A stretch of 64,000 nucleotides of DNA from positions 69,891,712-69,955,711 of the forward strand of contig OY740769.1 of the NCBI GenBank assembly GCA_963513935.1, read 5' to 3'. Below, piece by piece: positions 39,990 through 52,170 of the stretch. The stretch comes from Aphrophora alni. Taxonomy: Eukaryota > Arthropoda > Insecta > Hemiptera > Aphrophoridae. Numbering within the stretch: the stretch's first letter is position 1; each line of letters begins with the position of its first letter. A model generated the notes under the pieces. It saw nothing but the letters and a program-made list of their open reading frames with translations. It did not search any database and was not told where the DNA came from. The position numbers and the translations under genes were made by a program.

Positions 39990-41740
39990 TGAAATTTTTC
40001 ATCCGGTAGTTTATCTGAATTACCCACTAAAACATAACCTCCATTCCTATCATTTCCCATGATGCTTTCTTCACTTTTAGGCAAGATATCACTTTCAAGT
40101 ATCACTTCTTGTTTAACTTGGAGGCCACTTTTAGGTTTTCCCAGCTCTTTTTATTATATTCCATGATTGTTTTAGTTGGTTCTTTCAATCATAAGGGCAT
40201 TCGAAATTTTCATTTTTGTCCCATTTTTCTGCCACCTATTAAAAAGTGTCACTGTTTCTTTCTTTATCTTTAGTTTCCTGGGTGTACCTGGATGACTTTT
40301 TTCCCCAATAAACTTTCCTTCTTTCATAAACCAGAAGTTTCCTAAACTGGTGTGTTTGCCAGGACCAAGTCGGTGGCTCCCGAATATGTGCATCATGCTG
40401 AGATTATTTTTACTGACATCATATCATTGCACTGAAACTATCTTCATGGAGTATGACTACTTGACCTAACACCCAGCCTACACCGGAATAACGTATAACA
40501 GCTTAGACTGAACCATTATCTTCTTTTATTTTCTTTCACACCGCCCTTATTTGATACAGGTCAATCTTCCACTAGTTTACATAGCTTTCAAAGAAACATG
40601 TTTCACATGAAACTTAAAAGTCACATTTGTTTACATGGTCGCCTAGATATTTCACAGTATTTTCCGCTCTATTACACTACTCTACCTACGACTAGTTGTG
40701 GTTGTCTAAACTTCCTTATTTAGTCACCAAAACCACCTCAGTCTTGAGCATTGACATTTTAAGTAGTGGTTCCACAACTGATTTCTCTCTCTCATCATTT
40801 AATGCTTCGACTATTATTATGGAGTTGTAAATGAATCCACTTTCCCTCACGTTATCGGGTAGTGATAATGTTACTAAATGATTATAAACGATGTTCCAGA
40901 AATTTTCTCCCTGTGGAGAACCCCACGACTTATATTCTCATTTGGTCCAATCGTCTCCTACAAAGATAATCTGTCTTTCCTTTAAGTAGTTCCGAGTCAT
41001 ATGTACAAGACGGAACGGTGTTTTGCTTATCACCATCGTTATTATGATATCTTTCCGTCTGAGAGAGTTGAACACTGTACAGATATCCATAGCGATAAGT
41101 CCACAGAAACATTTTTTCATGTTATTCTTCCCTCTTGTCTCTTTACATTACTTTACTCTAGAAATACACCGCACGTAAAAGTGAACGGGTTCCCTAAAAA
41201 AACTGCATTGTATACTGTGCCGTAATAGTTGCTAGAAAACTCTCAAGAAACATTTCCGTCGTGACAACATACGTATTAGCCTTTATACAATGTAATAGCC
41301 AACGATTTATCACCCATTCTTAGAAGTATCAACTTTTTTCCATTTAATGGGGTCTCTTTAATGGGGTTTGGTTTCTACCCCTTCATAGAGACAATTTTGT
41401 ACTGTACAATCGCATAAGGATTTCTGGGAAGAATACTGCTACCTTTATTAACATTACATTAGGAATTCCGTCAGGTCCAGGTGGTTCTTCTATGTACAAA
41501 AATCTGGTTTGTCGAGGTGAAGAAAACTTCGTCTGTTACTCAGGGTTGAATAACTTCCTACAGTGATTCGTTATCTATTTTAGAAACCAGAAGCCCTATA
41601 ATTTTCGTGTCCAGTACTCTTTATTGGATTTAGCAAAGATCACACAATATTATTTTTTTCTTACTAGTTAGTGTAAAATTCCACAGATATCTACGTCTTC
41701 TATTAGTTTTGTAGCGACGCCTACCCCTTTTCATCGTTAC
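39990..41740 (-). mobile_element. Decayed R1-like non-LTR retrotransposon, reverse transcriptase part
   Basis: Minus-strand readings give reverse transcriptase landmarks in the right order. They are PPGPDGIPNVML (about 41,450-41,487), LILLRMGDKSL (about 41,300-41,335), motif A LIAMDICTVFNS with its Asp kept (about 41,066-41,100), RLVHMTRNYLKERQ, SPQG (about 40,910-40,921), WNIVYN, LPDNVR, EALNDEREI, KTEVVLVTK (about 40,721-40,747), TVKYLGDHV, and a tail with LFNRWQKNG. The Tyr-x-Asp-Asp box is destroyed (FIYNS, about 40,824-40,838). There is an in-frame TGA before SPQG, several frameshifts and a small deletion after PQG. No endonuclease domain is visible beyond 41,740, so the copy is 5'-truncated, as is usual for target-primed insertions. 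The pattern of motifs is closest to the arthropod R1 clade. It is not functional. Confidence 0.85.
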
Positions 41741-41948
41741 GCTAAATTATTGTGAATATGGGAATATATTTGTATTCTATTTTAATGTCTAAACTGTAAA
41801 TAAACGACATGTAAATAAATGAGAGAGAAAGAGAAACATTTTACTGAAAAAGGCCGTGCAGTGGGGCACATGTGCGCGCAACTCTAGAAGACCTATAAAT
41901 ACGGTCTTCATTTGCTTCAAAATCATTGTTTCACAAAGTCGTCTACAA

Positions 41949-42221
<273 letters not shown>

Positions 42222-42223
42222 CC

Positions 42224-42440
42224 TCGATCCCCCTCAGCTCTTACTCGAGATTCAAGACCTAGCGAGCAACGCTGTGACCAATGAAGTCCTAAAAACCATC
42301 TGGCTCAGCTCAGGGCCCTTAAAGATGACAAAAGAGATGTTTTTCCGCCATCTAAGAGGACTACCTTGAACGTCTCGCAAGAGCACTGACAAAATCCGAG
42401 TCAACACAGTCTCGACAAGGTCCAACACAGTAGCCAGCAC
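42224..42440 (+). pseudogene. Gypsy-type LTR retrotransposon gag fragment
   Basis: The plus-strand reading [20 protein letters not shown] is followed by KTIWL and KMTKEM. It matches the capsid C-terminal helices of arthropod gypsy-like Gag proteins, where an Ile/Leu-rich helix is followed by a Leu-Trp-Leu-x-Arg-Leu-Pro stretch. A second frame continues with LERLARALTKSESTQSRQ, and a third gives TDKIR, so the original sequence is broken by frameshifts around 42,310-42,400. Only about 70 residues' worth is left, with no zinc knuckle, protease or polymerase nearby, and no LTRs seen. The call is from family resemblance. Confidence 0.7.
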
Positions 42441-43799
42441 CTCGATGTACCTTAGTTAAGTAGCCAGCACCTTACATGTATCGCCAACTTTTTCAAATGA
42501 ATAAAACAATTGTATTTTGACATTATGAGATGAAAGCTATCAATCTAACAAATGTTGATATTTCAGAGAGGTCTAATTGCCTTGTAACTTGTGGTCTCCC
42601 AAACGTTACATTATTAACACAGAAAGTACGTCGCCAATCACAAGGTCCTGATTATTATTATTATTTTTTAATTCCCTTGAGATATCACCCTCTAATAATT
42701 ACTACTATTCAAATTTGAAATCTCAAAATTTTATTTCCCACTGATTTATCTGATATATCGATTTATATTTAGTTTTTCATTTAAGCAATCCTTGATAAAA
42801 GTATATTGTGCATACTCTCCGCACATAATTTTACACAACATTATATTTGATCAAAATCAGACCTATATTACAAATTCAAATTTGAATATTGACCTATAAT
42901 ATGAGCTCTAAGAATTGTTATTATGAAGGAGCTATACACAAGCTATTATGCATTAAGTGAAATTTTCGAAGCTTGTGCGTTTCGTTTTGTCGTTAACAAA
43001 GTGTATATTTTTGGATTAGGTCGTATTTTATTTTAAAAATTTAGGTTACAAGACGAAATTTATTCATTACGATATTTTTTTAATCATAGTAAGACCTATA
43101 AGATTTTTGTTGTATAGCAAACGTACTACATTAATATATACAGACTTTTGTATTTTTAAACGATTGTTTCACATATTCTTTTCCAAAAACTTCAACAAGA
43201 GACTTCGTATTTTCTAAATAATACAAACTAAATTTTTGTAGTTTCTGTTTACTAGTGAAATTTGTATTTTGCTTACCGATTTCTGTAAAAGCACCTATAA
43301 CTACAGAATTATCTCTGTAAAATATATACATCTACCATCTGTTTCTCGGTGATCTCGTGGTTTATAAAGTTATCTTTATAGAGCATTCTTCTTGATTATA
43401 TTATTTTGAACACAGCTTCACAATAAATTATGAATGTAAGAATTTATTTTTATTTTGTAGTGAAATTTAGTTTCTTTAGCCAGTTTAATAAAAAATTATC
43501 TCTTAATTAGAGATGGGAGAAATTTACTCATAATCTGAAATAATGAAATACAATTTTATAAGGGTATAATTAATTGTTCTATGAATAATTAAGTTTTATA
43601 ATTAATAATTATTATTATAGTTTTATATTACCCACAATGAAGTTGTAAAATGGCACTTTAATAACCAAATTTGCGTTGAAGTTAGTATATGAATGTTTTT
43701 ACTTTATATACTTTTAAGTAATTTTCCTTAATGTTAAAATACTGTTAATTTTTATATAAATATTTAAAAAACCTATTTAAATTTAAAATTAAAGGTTAG
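42441..43799. other. AT-rich DNA without recognised gene
   Basis: The word GTAGCCAGCACCT occurs twice near 42,430-42,475 at the edge of the gag fragment. Short open frames at 42,530-42,718 (plus) and 43,131-43,331 (minus) have no recognisable content. Confidence 0.5.
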
Positions 43800-44765
43800 G
43801 TTATTTGTTCAGACTCAGTTTGATCGCTCGAACCTTCAGTTGTAGTATATAATCGGTGTGGGTGTTTTACCGTATAAGTAATGCACACTTGGTTTTAGCT
43901 GATGAGACGACAAGGATTCTCACACTACACCGATACATGATGCAAAACACTCTGCATGCGTTCATTCGATGCATATTATGAATTGTGTCTGACATAGATA
44001 AGAAACCGCTCTGGAGGGAACGTACTCAACATATAGTACATCAGAGGTGTTGACTACTAAACACCTTGAAAGCTGTCGCAAAGTGAACTTGGGTTGCGAA
44101 TACCAGAAAACAATAAGAAAACTGATTTGGAATAAATGTTTAAAAATTGAGACATTACCCTCCGATCATTCTCTATGTTGCCTATAGAAACAAGCATAAA
44201 GCAATCTGCCAGGAAAGCCATTGAAATCCTTAGAACTGTTGACTGGCTGATGATTCCAGAGCAGATCGCAGTTACCTATGTTGAGCTTCCGTAAAAACTG
44301 TAGGAGTTGGAGGTCGTAATTGATCTTCTACAAAACAAATTAAATTCTAAGAGTCTTCTACAGATGAGATTGAAAATTGTAAAACACAGAGTGTAAACAG
44401 TTTGTTAAAATTTAAATCGATGGTTCAGTTAATTTGAAAGAAACTAAGCTGGAACTGAGTACAATAACAAGAGAAAACTGGATAACGCCTTTATGCCCCA
44501 GCAAATGCCATCGCGAGACTAAATAATGAATTACTAGCAATCAATAAGGCGCTGAACCATTACTTACCAAAAACTATGTATGTACCTTCTTCGATTCAAA
44601 TAGCGCAATTTCGACCTTGAATAAATCGTTGTCTAGCTTATATTAATTCTTATTAAGAGACAACCAAATAATTCCAAACCACCTGAAATCCAACCACATA
44701 GTTTTTCAATGAACGTCAGCACATTGAGGAGTATCGGTAATAGAACAAGTGAACGACATAGCATA
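43800..44765 (+). pseudogene. Less AT-rich island, unrecognised decayed insertion
   Basis: About 1 kb with composition distinct from its flanks. Plus-strand readings give short protein-like stretches separated by stops: KAIEILRTVDWLMIPEQIAV, ELEVVIDLLQNKLNS, DEIENCKTQSVNSLLKFKS, and RLNNELLAINKALNHYLPK ending near 44,575. The middle ones look like coiled coil. The order and spacing suggest one decayed open frame with several stops and shifts. I cannot name the family; a retroelement ORF1 is one possibility. Confidence 0.35.
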
Positions 44766-45269
44766 GGAGGCGTCAACAATATTATAATTATTATTCTAAA
44801 ATATTATCAACTATTCACAAACCGAAACTTTGACAACACCAACATAGAAACTAATACCGATTAAAATTATCTATATATCAGATTATCCAAAATATCCATA
44901 TTTCTATTCGTACCACTATTCATTTTTGCTTCCATGACCCTTTATTTCCATTCCTTTAAACGAATAACCATATGTTGCGTAACTTTTACTTTGTTAGGAT
45001 TGTAAGAGTTTTCAATACGGTCGTTTTAAAAGAAAATTTCAGTTTCCAACACATTTATTAGGCAAGCACGTTATAGGCTGAATATAATAAGTTTTGTTTG
45101 AAGAGCTTCAGATAATAATGTATAATCCTCAATATTTATTCACTTATCCATACGAAATTCATTCACTTATGTTAGAAATAAGGAAAATGGTAAATTAAAT
45201 TAAATAGCAAGAAATTATTTTTAAAGTGTATATTTAAAAAATTGGTGGAACATTATTTATAGTACCGTA
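44766..45269. other. AT-rich DNA without recognised gene
   Basis: Nothing recognised. Confidence 0.5.
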
Positions 45270-46600
45270 TTAAGTACGTAATTTTAAACAATTGAGTCAT
45301 TTTATTCTATAACAAGCCAAAAGTGAGACAATGGTTTAACATTATTATATACATTCTTTCCATGAAGGTTCTTTCAAAACTTCATAAGAGTAAGTTTTAA
45401 AAGTTCTGTGTAAAGAACAACCTACGCCTGTGTTAATATCGTTTCACTTAACCCACCTCCCCACATACATTCACACACATTTAATGTATGTCACAAGTCA
45501 CTCTAAATCTTCTACAAACTTTGCTATATAAAACCAATTTCGTTTCTAAGTGTAAGTAAACAAGTTGACAGTCGTTACAAATACGTTTTATTACTTTTAA
45601 GCCAGAGATAGTCTTGCATTTCTTGATTAATGTCTGTTTTAACAGTACAATATTGAAACAAAGTGTTTCCTAGAGAATTCAACTTGTTCGCTTTTAGCAA
45701 ATAATGTAATATTATATAAGGGAAAAACAAAATAATTTGATAAAATCAACTAACAAAATTTTGAAATCAATTATTAAAAAAATAAAAATAATAAAATGCT
45801 TTTTATATTGAATCACCAGTTTTCTGTAAACATCCATATGATTTGATAGTTTCGTAAATATCATTAGTATTAACAAGGTGGAAATACTGTACAAAACATT
45901 TCTATTCTCATCCCATATTCTTTAAAATCTAAAATGAAAACAAATTTAAAAAATCAGAATATTCTTTAAACATCTCGTTATATTTTCTTACCCAACATAC
46001 TCTTTTAAACCTAAAAAACAAAACAAATTATATACCTAACGTGACGAAAAAGGACAACAGTTCTAACTATTTACTGTAGTAAAATTAGAAAATCTATTAT
46101 CCGACTTGGAATTTAAATATGTTTAGAGATAATTACTTTTTATGACGTTTTAAACCTATTTTGTAAACAAGTTTAGTGAAACAATGAAAAAATTCTATCG
46201 TTATATTTGAAACAAATAAATTTTCATAAATAATCCGAAAGCAAGATAGCGACTAATCAAACCTGAAATCTAAATAAAAATTATGTTTATAAATGTTTAA
46301 ACCCAAGAGTTTTGCAGATATATGACGAAATGTGTTGGTTAACAACAAATCACCAAGTAACTATAAAAACCAACCTTACGATAACTATTACTTTACTCTA
46401 TTTACTGTAATAAAAAATTCCTTCATGATACTTAATTCTTGATTTTATAATCCGAAATATATAACTAAAAATGTATGAATTAAGTATAATATAAGATCAT
46501 TAATTAATAAGGTTGACTTGGATTTTAAAATATGTTACATATTAAACATGGCGACCTCTCAGTATTACATTAGACGTTGAACAGACTATGGAGTAAAACG
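45270..46600. repeat. Diverged duplicate of 10,490-11,790
   Basis: Partner of the block described at 10,490. The best-preserved stretch is 45,360-45,640, including GTTCTTTCAAAACTTCATAA and GTAAGTAAACAAGTTGACAG. Confidence 0.7.
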
Positions 46601-46712
46601 TTAATGCTTATTACAATGATATTATACCATTAATTTGATTTTATTTCTTTTAATATCTTTGAAAGAATAAAACTTGAAAAGCAATTTTCATATATATTTT
46701 ATTTATTTATAT

Positions 46713-46838
46713 AAACGCGTCTTAGCAACAAAATCGTCGTCTTCAGTTGAAAAAAACTATAACTTCTGAGTTATAGTTAACCTATTGTAGCTCGTCCATC
46801 GTCGAAGATGACGAATTTGTCGTAGAAACGCGTTTTGA
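46713..46838. repeat. Imperfect hairpin with nested perfect stem
   Basis: The outer arms 46,713-46,750 (AAACGCGTCTTAGCAACAAA...) and 46,793-46,838 (complement AAAACGCGTTTCTACGACAAA...) are imperfect inverted copies. In the loop, AACTATAAC and GTTATAGTT (46,755-46,778) form a perfect 9-bp stem. A related single arm, CAAACGCGTTATAACAACAA followed by AGTCTCCATCCTCAGT, is at 29,621-29,656, with AACTATAACTATAAC downstream. It therefore belongs to a dispersed hairpin family. Confidence 0.65.
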
Positions 46839-47149
46839 TATGTGAACATACTATTTATGAGAATGTTATTACAAGTTTTATTCTGTCAAATATACCATTT
46901 CACAAATCAAGATTTGTTTATTTTGATATTTCAATATCCCTAAAAAACAATAACATTGAAATAGTTAGGTAAATGTAAATACTTTAAATATAAATATTTA
47001 GCGCAAGTGTAACAACAATTAATGATTATTTTGTAGACTGATGATCTACACTTTGGAGATATTATTAAAACATGACATAATCATATAATTTTACATACAA
47101 TAGACATCCAATGTTATTCTTTTGTTTCCTCACAATACACTACATGATA

Positions 47150-48240
47150 TTATTCGACAATCACCTTATCTACGTAATTTACACTTTATTCGCACGATTT
47201 CTTCACTATTCCTTCGCTTTTTATAGAATAATTCTGAGGGGGAAAAAAATTAATTAATAAAACATCTTTAGCTAACTAATAATTATGTCGCCTCTCTTCT
47301 GTCACATTTCCCCATTGAGCATTGTTTAATCTCGTTAAATATTTCCTTTGTTACGATAATTATTTTTCAATAATTACGATTCTCTGATTCATTTTACCTA
47401 TCATCTCCTAAATAAAATTTATTCCATTAGCAAGTTTTCATTGATCATTCTGTTTATTTTTATACATTTTCTGAGCTGTACTTTTTTTTAACTTATGACA
47501 GACAAAGGAAGACGCTTTAACAACAAAAACCTTGAGACTTTTACGAAAATGAAACCTCCACAAGAAGTGTGTCCTTAATAATTTATTCACGGTGTTTTCT
47601 ACCGTCTTGAAACTCTATCAATTTATTACGGACACACTTTTACGAAACAAGTTCGTGATACGTTCTTGAGATTTATTACACCGTCACAGCTATATGCCAT
47701 GTGTGATTTACATTTTAATTTACAGTTTTATGAGTAAGGTGACTACATTTAAATTGTAAAAGATTTAATAACATATTCTACTTATCTCTGGTTAATTGTA
47801 TTATACAATATATAAATCTGTTTTTTTGTATTTATAAAATTTAAAAAAATGTCGTAAAATAACCCGTAAAATTATAATTGATAAACATATCCATAGTCAT
47901 AGTCAGCTATTTAATGGGAAGGGTGTAAACGTTAATTTATCTAAGTTTAAGGTTGGTAACTAGAAGAAAGAGATTACATTATACCGTATAGCTTGACAAC
48001 TTGCTTTTCATTTCATGGTTGCCAGAAACTCTTTAAACACAGGTTACTTTACATAAAAGTTTAGTTTACAAATGTTTTATGTAAAATCTCAAAGGGGAAA
48101 ACTTTGCACTTTACATTTTGGCTTTAACTCTACTTTTCTGTGTTTTATTTATTATTAAAACATTTTAACTTTGCATGCACATTTGCGATATCATTTATTG
48201 TCTGCAAATATAAGTCAGTTTGTCATAGTAATAGATAATT
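47150..48240. repeat. Diverged duplicate of 28,260-29,130
   Basis: Partner of the block described at 28,260. The right end (48,060-48,240) is the clearest part. Confidence 0.6.
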
Positions 48241-49254
48241 CAAATTACAATCAATTGTAAAGATATCGCTTTAATTAAAATCATTTTTATCTAATCGTCA
48301 CTAAACACCTGTATTATTAAAATAAACCATGATTTTGTTAACGTACTAATGTGTTATACATTGTCCGAATTTCATATTATTATACACTGTGCTAATATGC
48401 TATTTACGGTACTGTTTATAGAGTAGTTGAAAGAATATAATTTATCAAATTCAATACTCGTAACTTCATATGATTAACTATGAACAGTTCGAGGTCAAGA
48501 ATAATAGAAAATCATTTTTACTAAAGACAGTAATATGCTTCAAATGTCATGATTTATCATAAATTTATGCATAGTGATATATTGGAAAATATGAGTTCAT
48601 TTAAAGCAGCACATAATTAAAGGTTAAAAATAGTCAAATATTCCTTGTGGTTTTAAAAGAAGCCAAATATATATATATATTTGAAAATATTCAATAAATT
48701 TTCTTTAGAGCAATTTTTAAATAGGGTTTTATATGAATTTTTAGTTCCTTCAGTTAAATGTGAGTTAAGATTCATTTCTTGTCAATTAGCGTTTTCTGTT
48801 TCACCAATAACCCCAACTACTGAATAACAATATCTTTCGTTATATTATTGAAGTGGTAAGTTTAGTACGAGGGAAAATTCAAATACCAACCAAAGAAACA
48901 ATAAAATGGTGAGTAGTATGGTGACTCTACCTCGTAGAAGTTAATAATTTATTTTGAAGGACTAAGAATTTTTCGAAACTTTCATAATTGTTTCTAGGAA
49001 GAATATTTCACATAGATCCCTTGAGTCAGTTTTAAAAAGGCAAATTTTATCTATATAAAATGTAAATGTCATGCAAATATGTGTTTGTGGCTTAACAACA
49101 AAATATTTGAAATTCTTTATATCCAGTTGATTTAAAAAAAAATTCGTTTGATTTTAATAGCATCTGATTTAAATTGAGATTTAAAAAAAACCCGCTCTAT
49201 CAATATAGTTGTATTCATAACGGTTCAGTTTTAAACCTTAAATGTATCAAGGGA
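48241..49254. other. AT-rich DNA without recognised gene
   Basis: No gene or strong repeat is seen apart from a short AT tract near 48,669-48,682. Confidence 0.5.
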
Positions 49255-49622
49255 ATACTCTTCTTTACCAATCTAATTGTATAACTCCATATCCCATTCC
49301 ACATTTGGTAAACCTATCGTATCCTTTGCTTGTAGTTACAAAGCTAGAATCCAATTTACTGTGATTAGTTAAGCGTTGTGATTATCTAAAAGCCTTTTGA
49401 TAATAATTCAGGAACAGTCGCCTGAAGTCTAATATCTTTGCATATTAAACAGAAGGAAATATTCCTTGTTAACTATAATCTGTTTTAATTCTAAGACGAT
49501 AGGTTTTTGTTTTGCAAGAATAAAAACCTTTCTTGTGGCTTTTCGCAGTTTTTAAACAATATTTATATATTATAAAAAAAAATATGTTTAGTTTCATATT
49601 TTTTTAAAAACAAACAGACATT
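49255..49622. repeat. Diverged duplicate of 1,855-2,220
   Basis: Partner of the block described at 1,855; AAGCTAGAATC and GGAAATATTCCTT are the easiest anchors. Confidence 0.65.
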
Positions 49623-51009
49623 AAAAATTAAAGAATGTCAGCATGTCCGGATATATTTTCTCTATTTGACACACTGTCTGGCACATTGTTTTGACGATTT
49701 TGCAAATATTTTCAGGTTTTTCAGTAAGCAATTTTTTATCATTTTCTTCAACCCCACAAAGATTAAAACTTTTCGATTTTATTTTTAATTTCAATGCTAA
49801 CAAGAATTAATTCTACTAACTATTATTTTGAATAATTCAAAAATTATTTCATTTTATTTTCATAATTATTATTACATTTACAAGCATATTTTAACTTTTG
49901 AGATTTTTTTCATAGTAATTTAAATTACGTGTCTTATATTCAGAGCGTATCTGGCCACACGAGCGGTAGGGCCTATATATGGCAAGCAACCAATTCATTT
50001 TAGGCACTTGGTTCTAACTGAGACACCAATAAACTGCACCCCTGAAGAATTTATGGAAAATTTATTTCTTTTAACCCAAAGCCATATTATGCTGGTTAGG
50101 GTGGTTTTTGAAGATATTACAATTATAACCATACACCATCGTAACATTGTAATAATACACCATTTTTTATATTTTTTAAAAGTTATACCTTTAAAAAAAG
50201 ATGTGTTTACTTAAATCGTCCAGTTTCATGATGGGCATCATAAAAATTACAACATTTTGTCTTTTTTAATTAATTTATTTACTACCACTAAATGTCATCT
50301 TAAGCCCAAATATTGCTAAAAAAAAAGGCATTTCTGCACTTTTTCACAAATGTTACATAATTTAGAACACTTAGTTTTGGAAAATTGATAAACCCCATAT
50401 CTAAGTAATTCAAATTAATAATTCATAGCTTAATTAAGAGCTCTAAATGCTGAACATTTTTTTAAGAAGCCATTTCCATTTCTAAAGGCCGTATCTGCAG
50501 CCATTTCCATCAATGTAACTAAATCTTACATGTTTTAAAGCCCATTTATTGTTAATAAATAATGTGAACCGCAAGGAAAACATAAATAAATTGAAATTAG
50601 TCGTTATTATTCTTAAAAAAGAATTACTTTTATGCAAAAATAAAATACATTCATAAATAAAATATACGAAGGTTTTGTTCTGTAGCTATTCAATTCATCA
50701 GAAACCGAAGATCACGGCAGATTTTCTCATAACAGGTCATTCGTTGGTATACGCATCTACTGACAAGTGTATTATGTCTGACTATTTTGTTTAGATTTTT
50801 GGTAATCAAATCACTATTGATTATAATAATAGATATAGCTATGTAATTTGGTACTTTATCACTTCACACAAACTTAATTACTAACTCACTTGTTTTTAGT
50901 GTTTAGTAAAATATATTTCACAGTAAATACATTTTTTATATTATTTCGACAGGAATATGAAAAGAAAACAAATAAACCCTCATAATGTAGCCTATATGTA
51001 AAATGTCAT
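49623..51009. other. AT-rich DNA without recognised gene
   Basis: A 68-codon plus frame (50,008-50,214) and a 60-codon minus frame (49,621-49,803) have no recognisable motif. The sequence 49,930-50,110 is slightly less AT-rich. Confidence 0.5.
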
Positions 51010-52170
51010 TTTATCGTGACGTATTGTTAACATATTGGAAGTTTCATTCTGAATTATTATAAATATAAGAATAATTGACACGGCTGAGTTCCTAAACGAA
51101 GGATGTGAATGGAGGATATTTATAAATATAAAGAGCTAAGAGGTTCTTAAGCCACCACAACAGAACAAGAGTGTTTTGAAACAAATAGCAATAAGTGAAG
51201 AGTTTGGGATTATATTCGAAAACATTTGGAACTTTAAAAATAAATTCAAGTTTTGCCATTGAATTATGAATATAATTTTTTTCAATCATTTAGCATTAAT
51301 ATAATGAATTATTAAAAATGAAATATATAAAATATCACACCATCATGTTTTAGGAGAATTAGACAGAAGTAATTGAAAATATATAAAACGGCACAATATT
51401 AGGTATATTTACGAAATATTAAATTATACACGTTGCCCAATTAATATACGTATTATATTCGAATTATACTACTACTATTTGTTATAGTTAGTAGGAATGG
51501 AAGTGGATCAAATTTACAATTAATTTATAACACTAAAGCTTCAACATGGGAGTCACAAAGTTAAACAGACTCGACCTAATGATTTTTTGGTTCACTATTT
51601 TACTGTCCCACATTAGTTAAAAGACCCCCAAAAATGTAAAACTCAAATAAGTTATTTATTCTTGCGGATATTTATTTTGTTTTATTGATCAACCTATAAT
51701 TTAACTCTGCAAATTATTTTGGCATAATTTCACTCAAGTATTATTTTTATAATACAAAAGTACATGTGACATATTTCAATCCAGCTATGATACACATTAG
51801 TGAAATAAAACTACTCGCGAAAACCTTAAGTGAGGCATTTGGTATAGTAACCGATAAACAATCCATGAAAATCATTTGGTGATACAAAATGATTATTGCA
51901 AATTTAACATATTATGAATATTGTTCGTATTTATAAAATCTGGAAAAAAAGATTAATTAAGCTAACGAGTATTTTACATACATACGGTAACATATTTAAC
52001 ATATGTTTAATCATATCCATACATTTGTAAGTTATAAATAAAGATGATTCATGTATATTCATGTTCATAAATATTGTTAAGCTTTATACCTACTTATAAA
52101 TATACAGCTTTATAAAACAATCAAGTTAAAAAATATATATATATAAAAAAAATAAATAAAAAAATTATTT
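51010..52170. repeat. Diverged duplicate of 3,400-4,700
   Basis: Partner of the block described at 3,400. It also follows the 49,255 block in the same order and at about the same distance (1.75 kb here, 1.55 kb in the other locus). Confidence 0.65.

Noticed and set aside
43890..43970. CTGATGAG words (also near 1,343) considered as hammerhead ribozyme cores
   Set aside because: No stem II followed by GAAA and no matching outer stems can be drawn.
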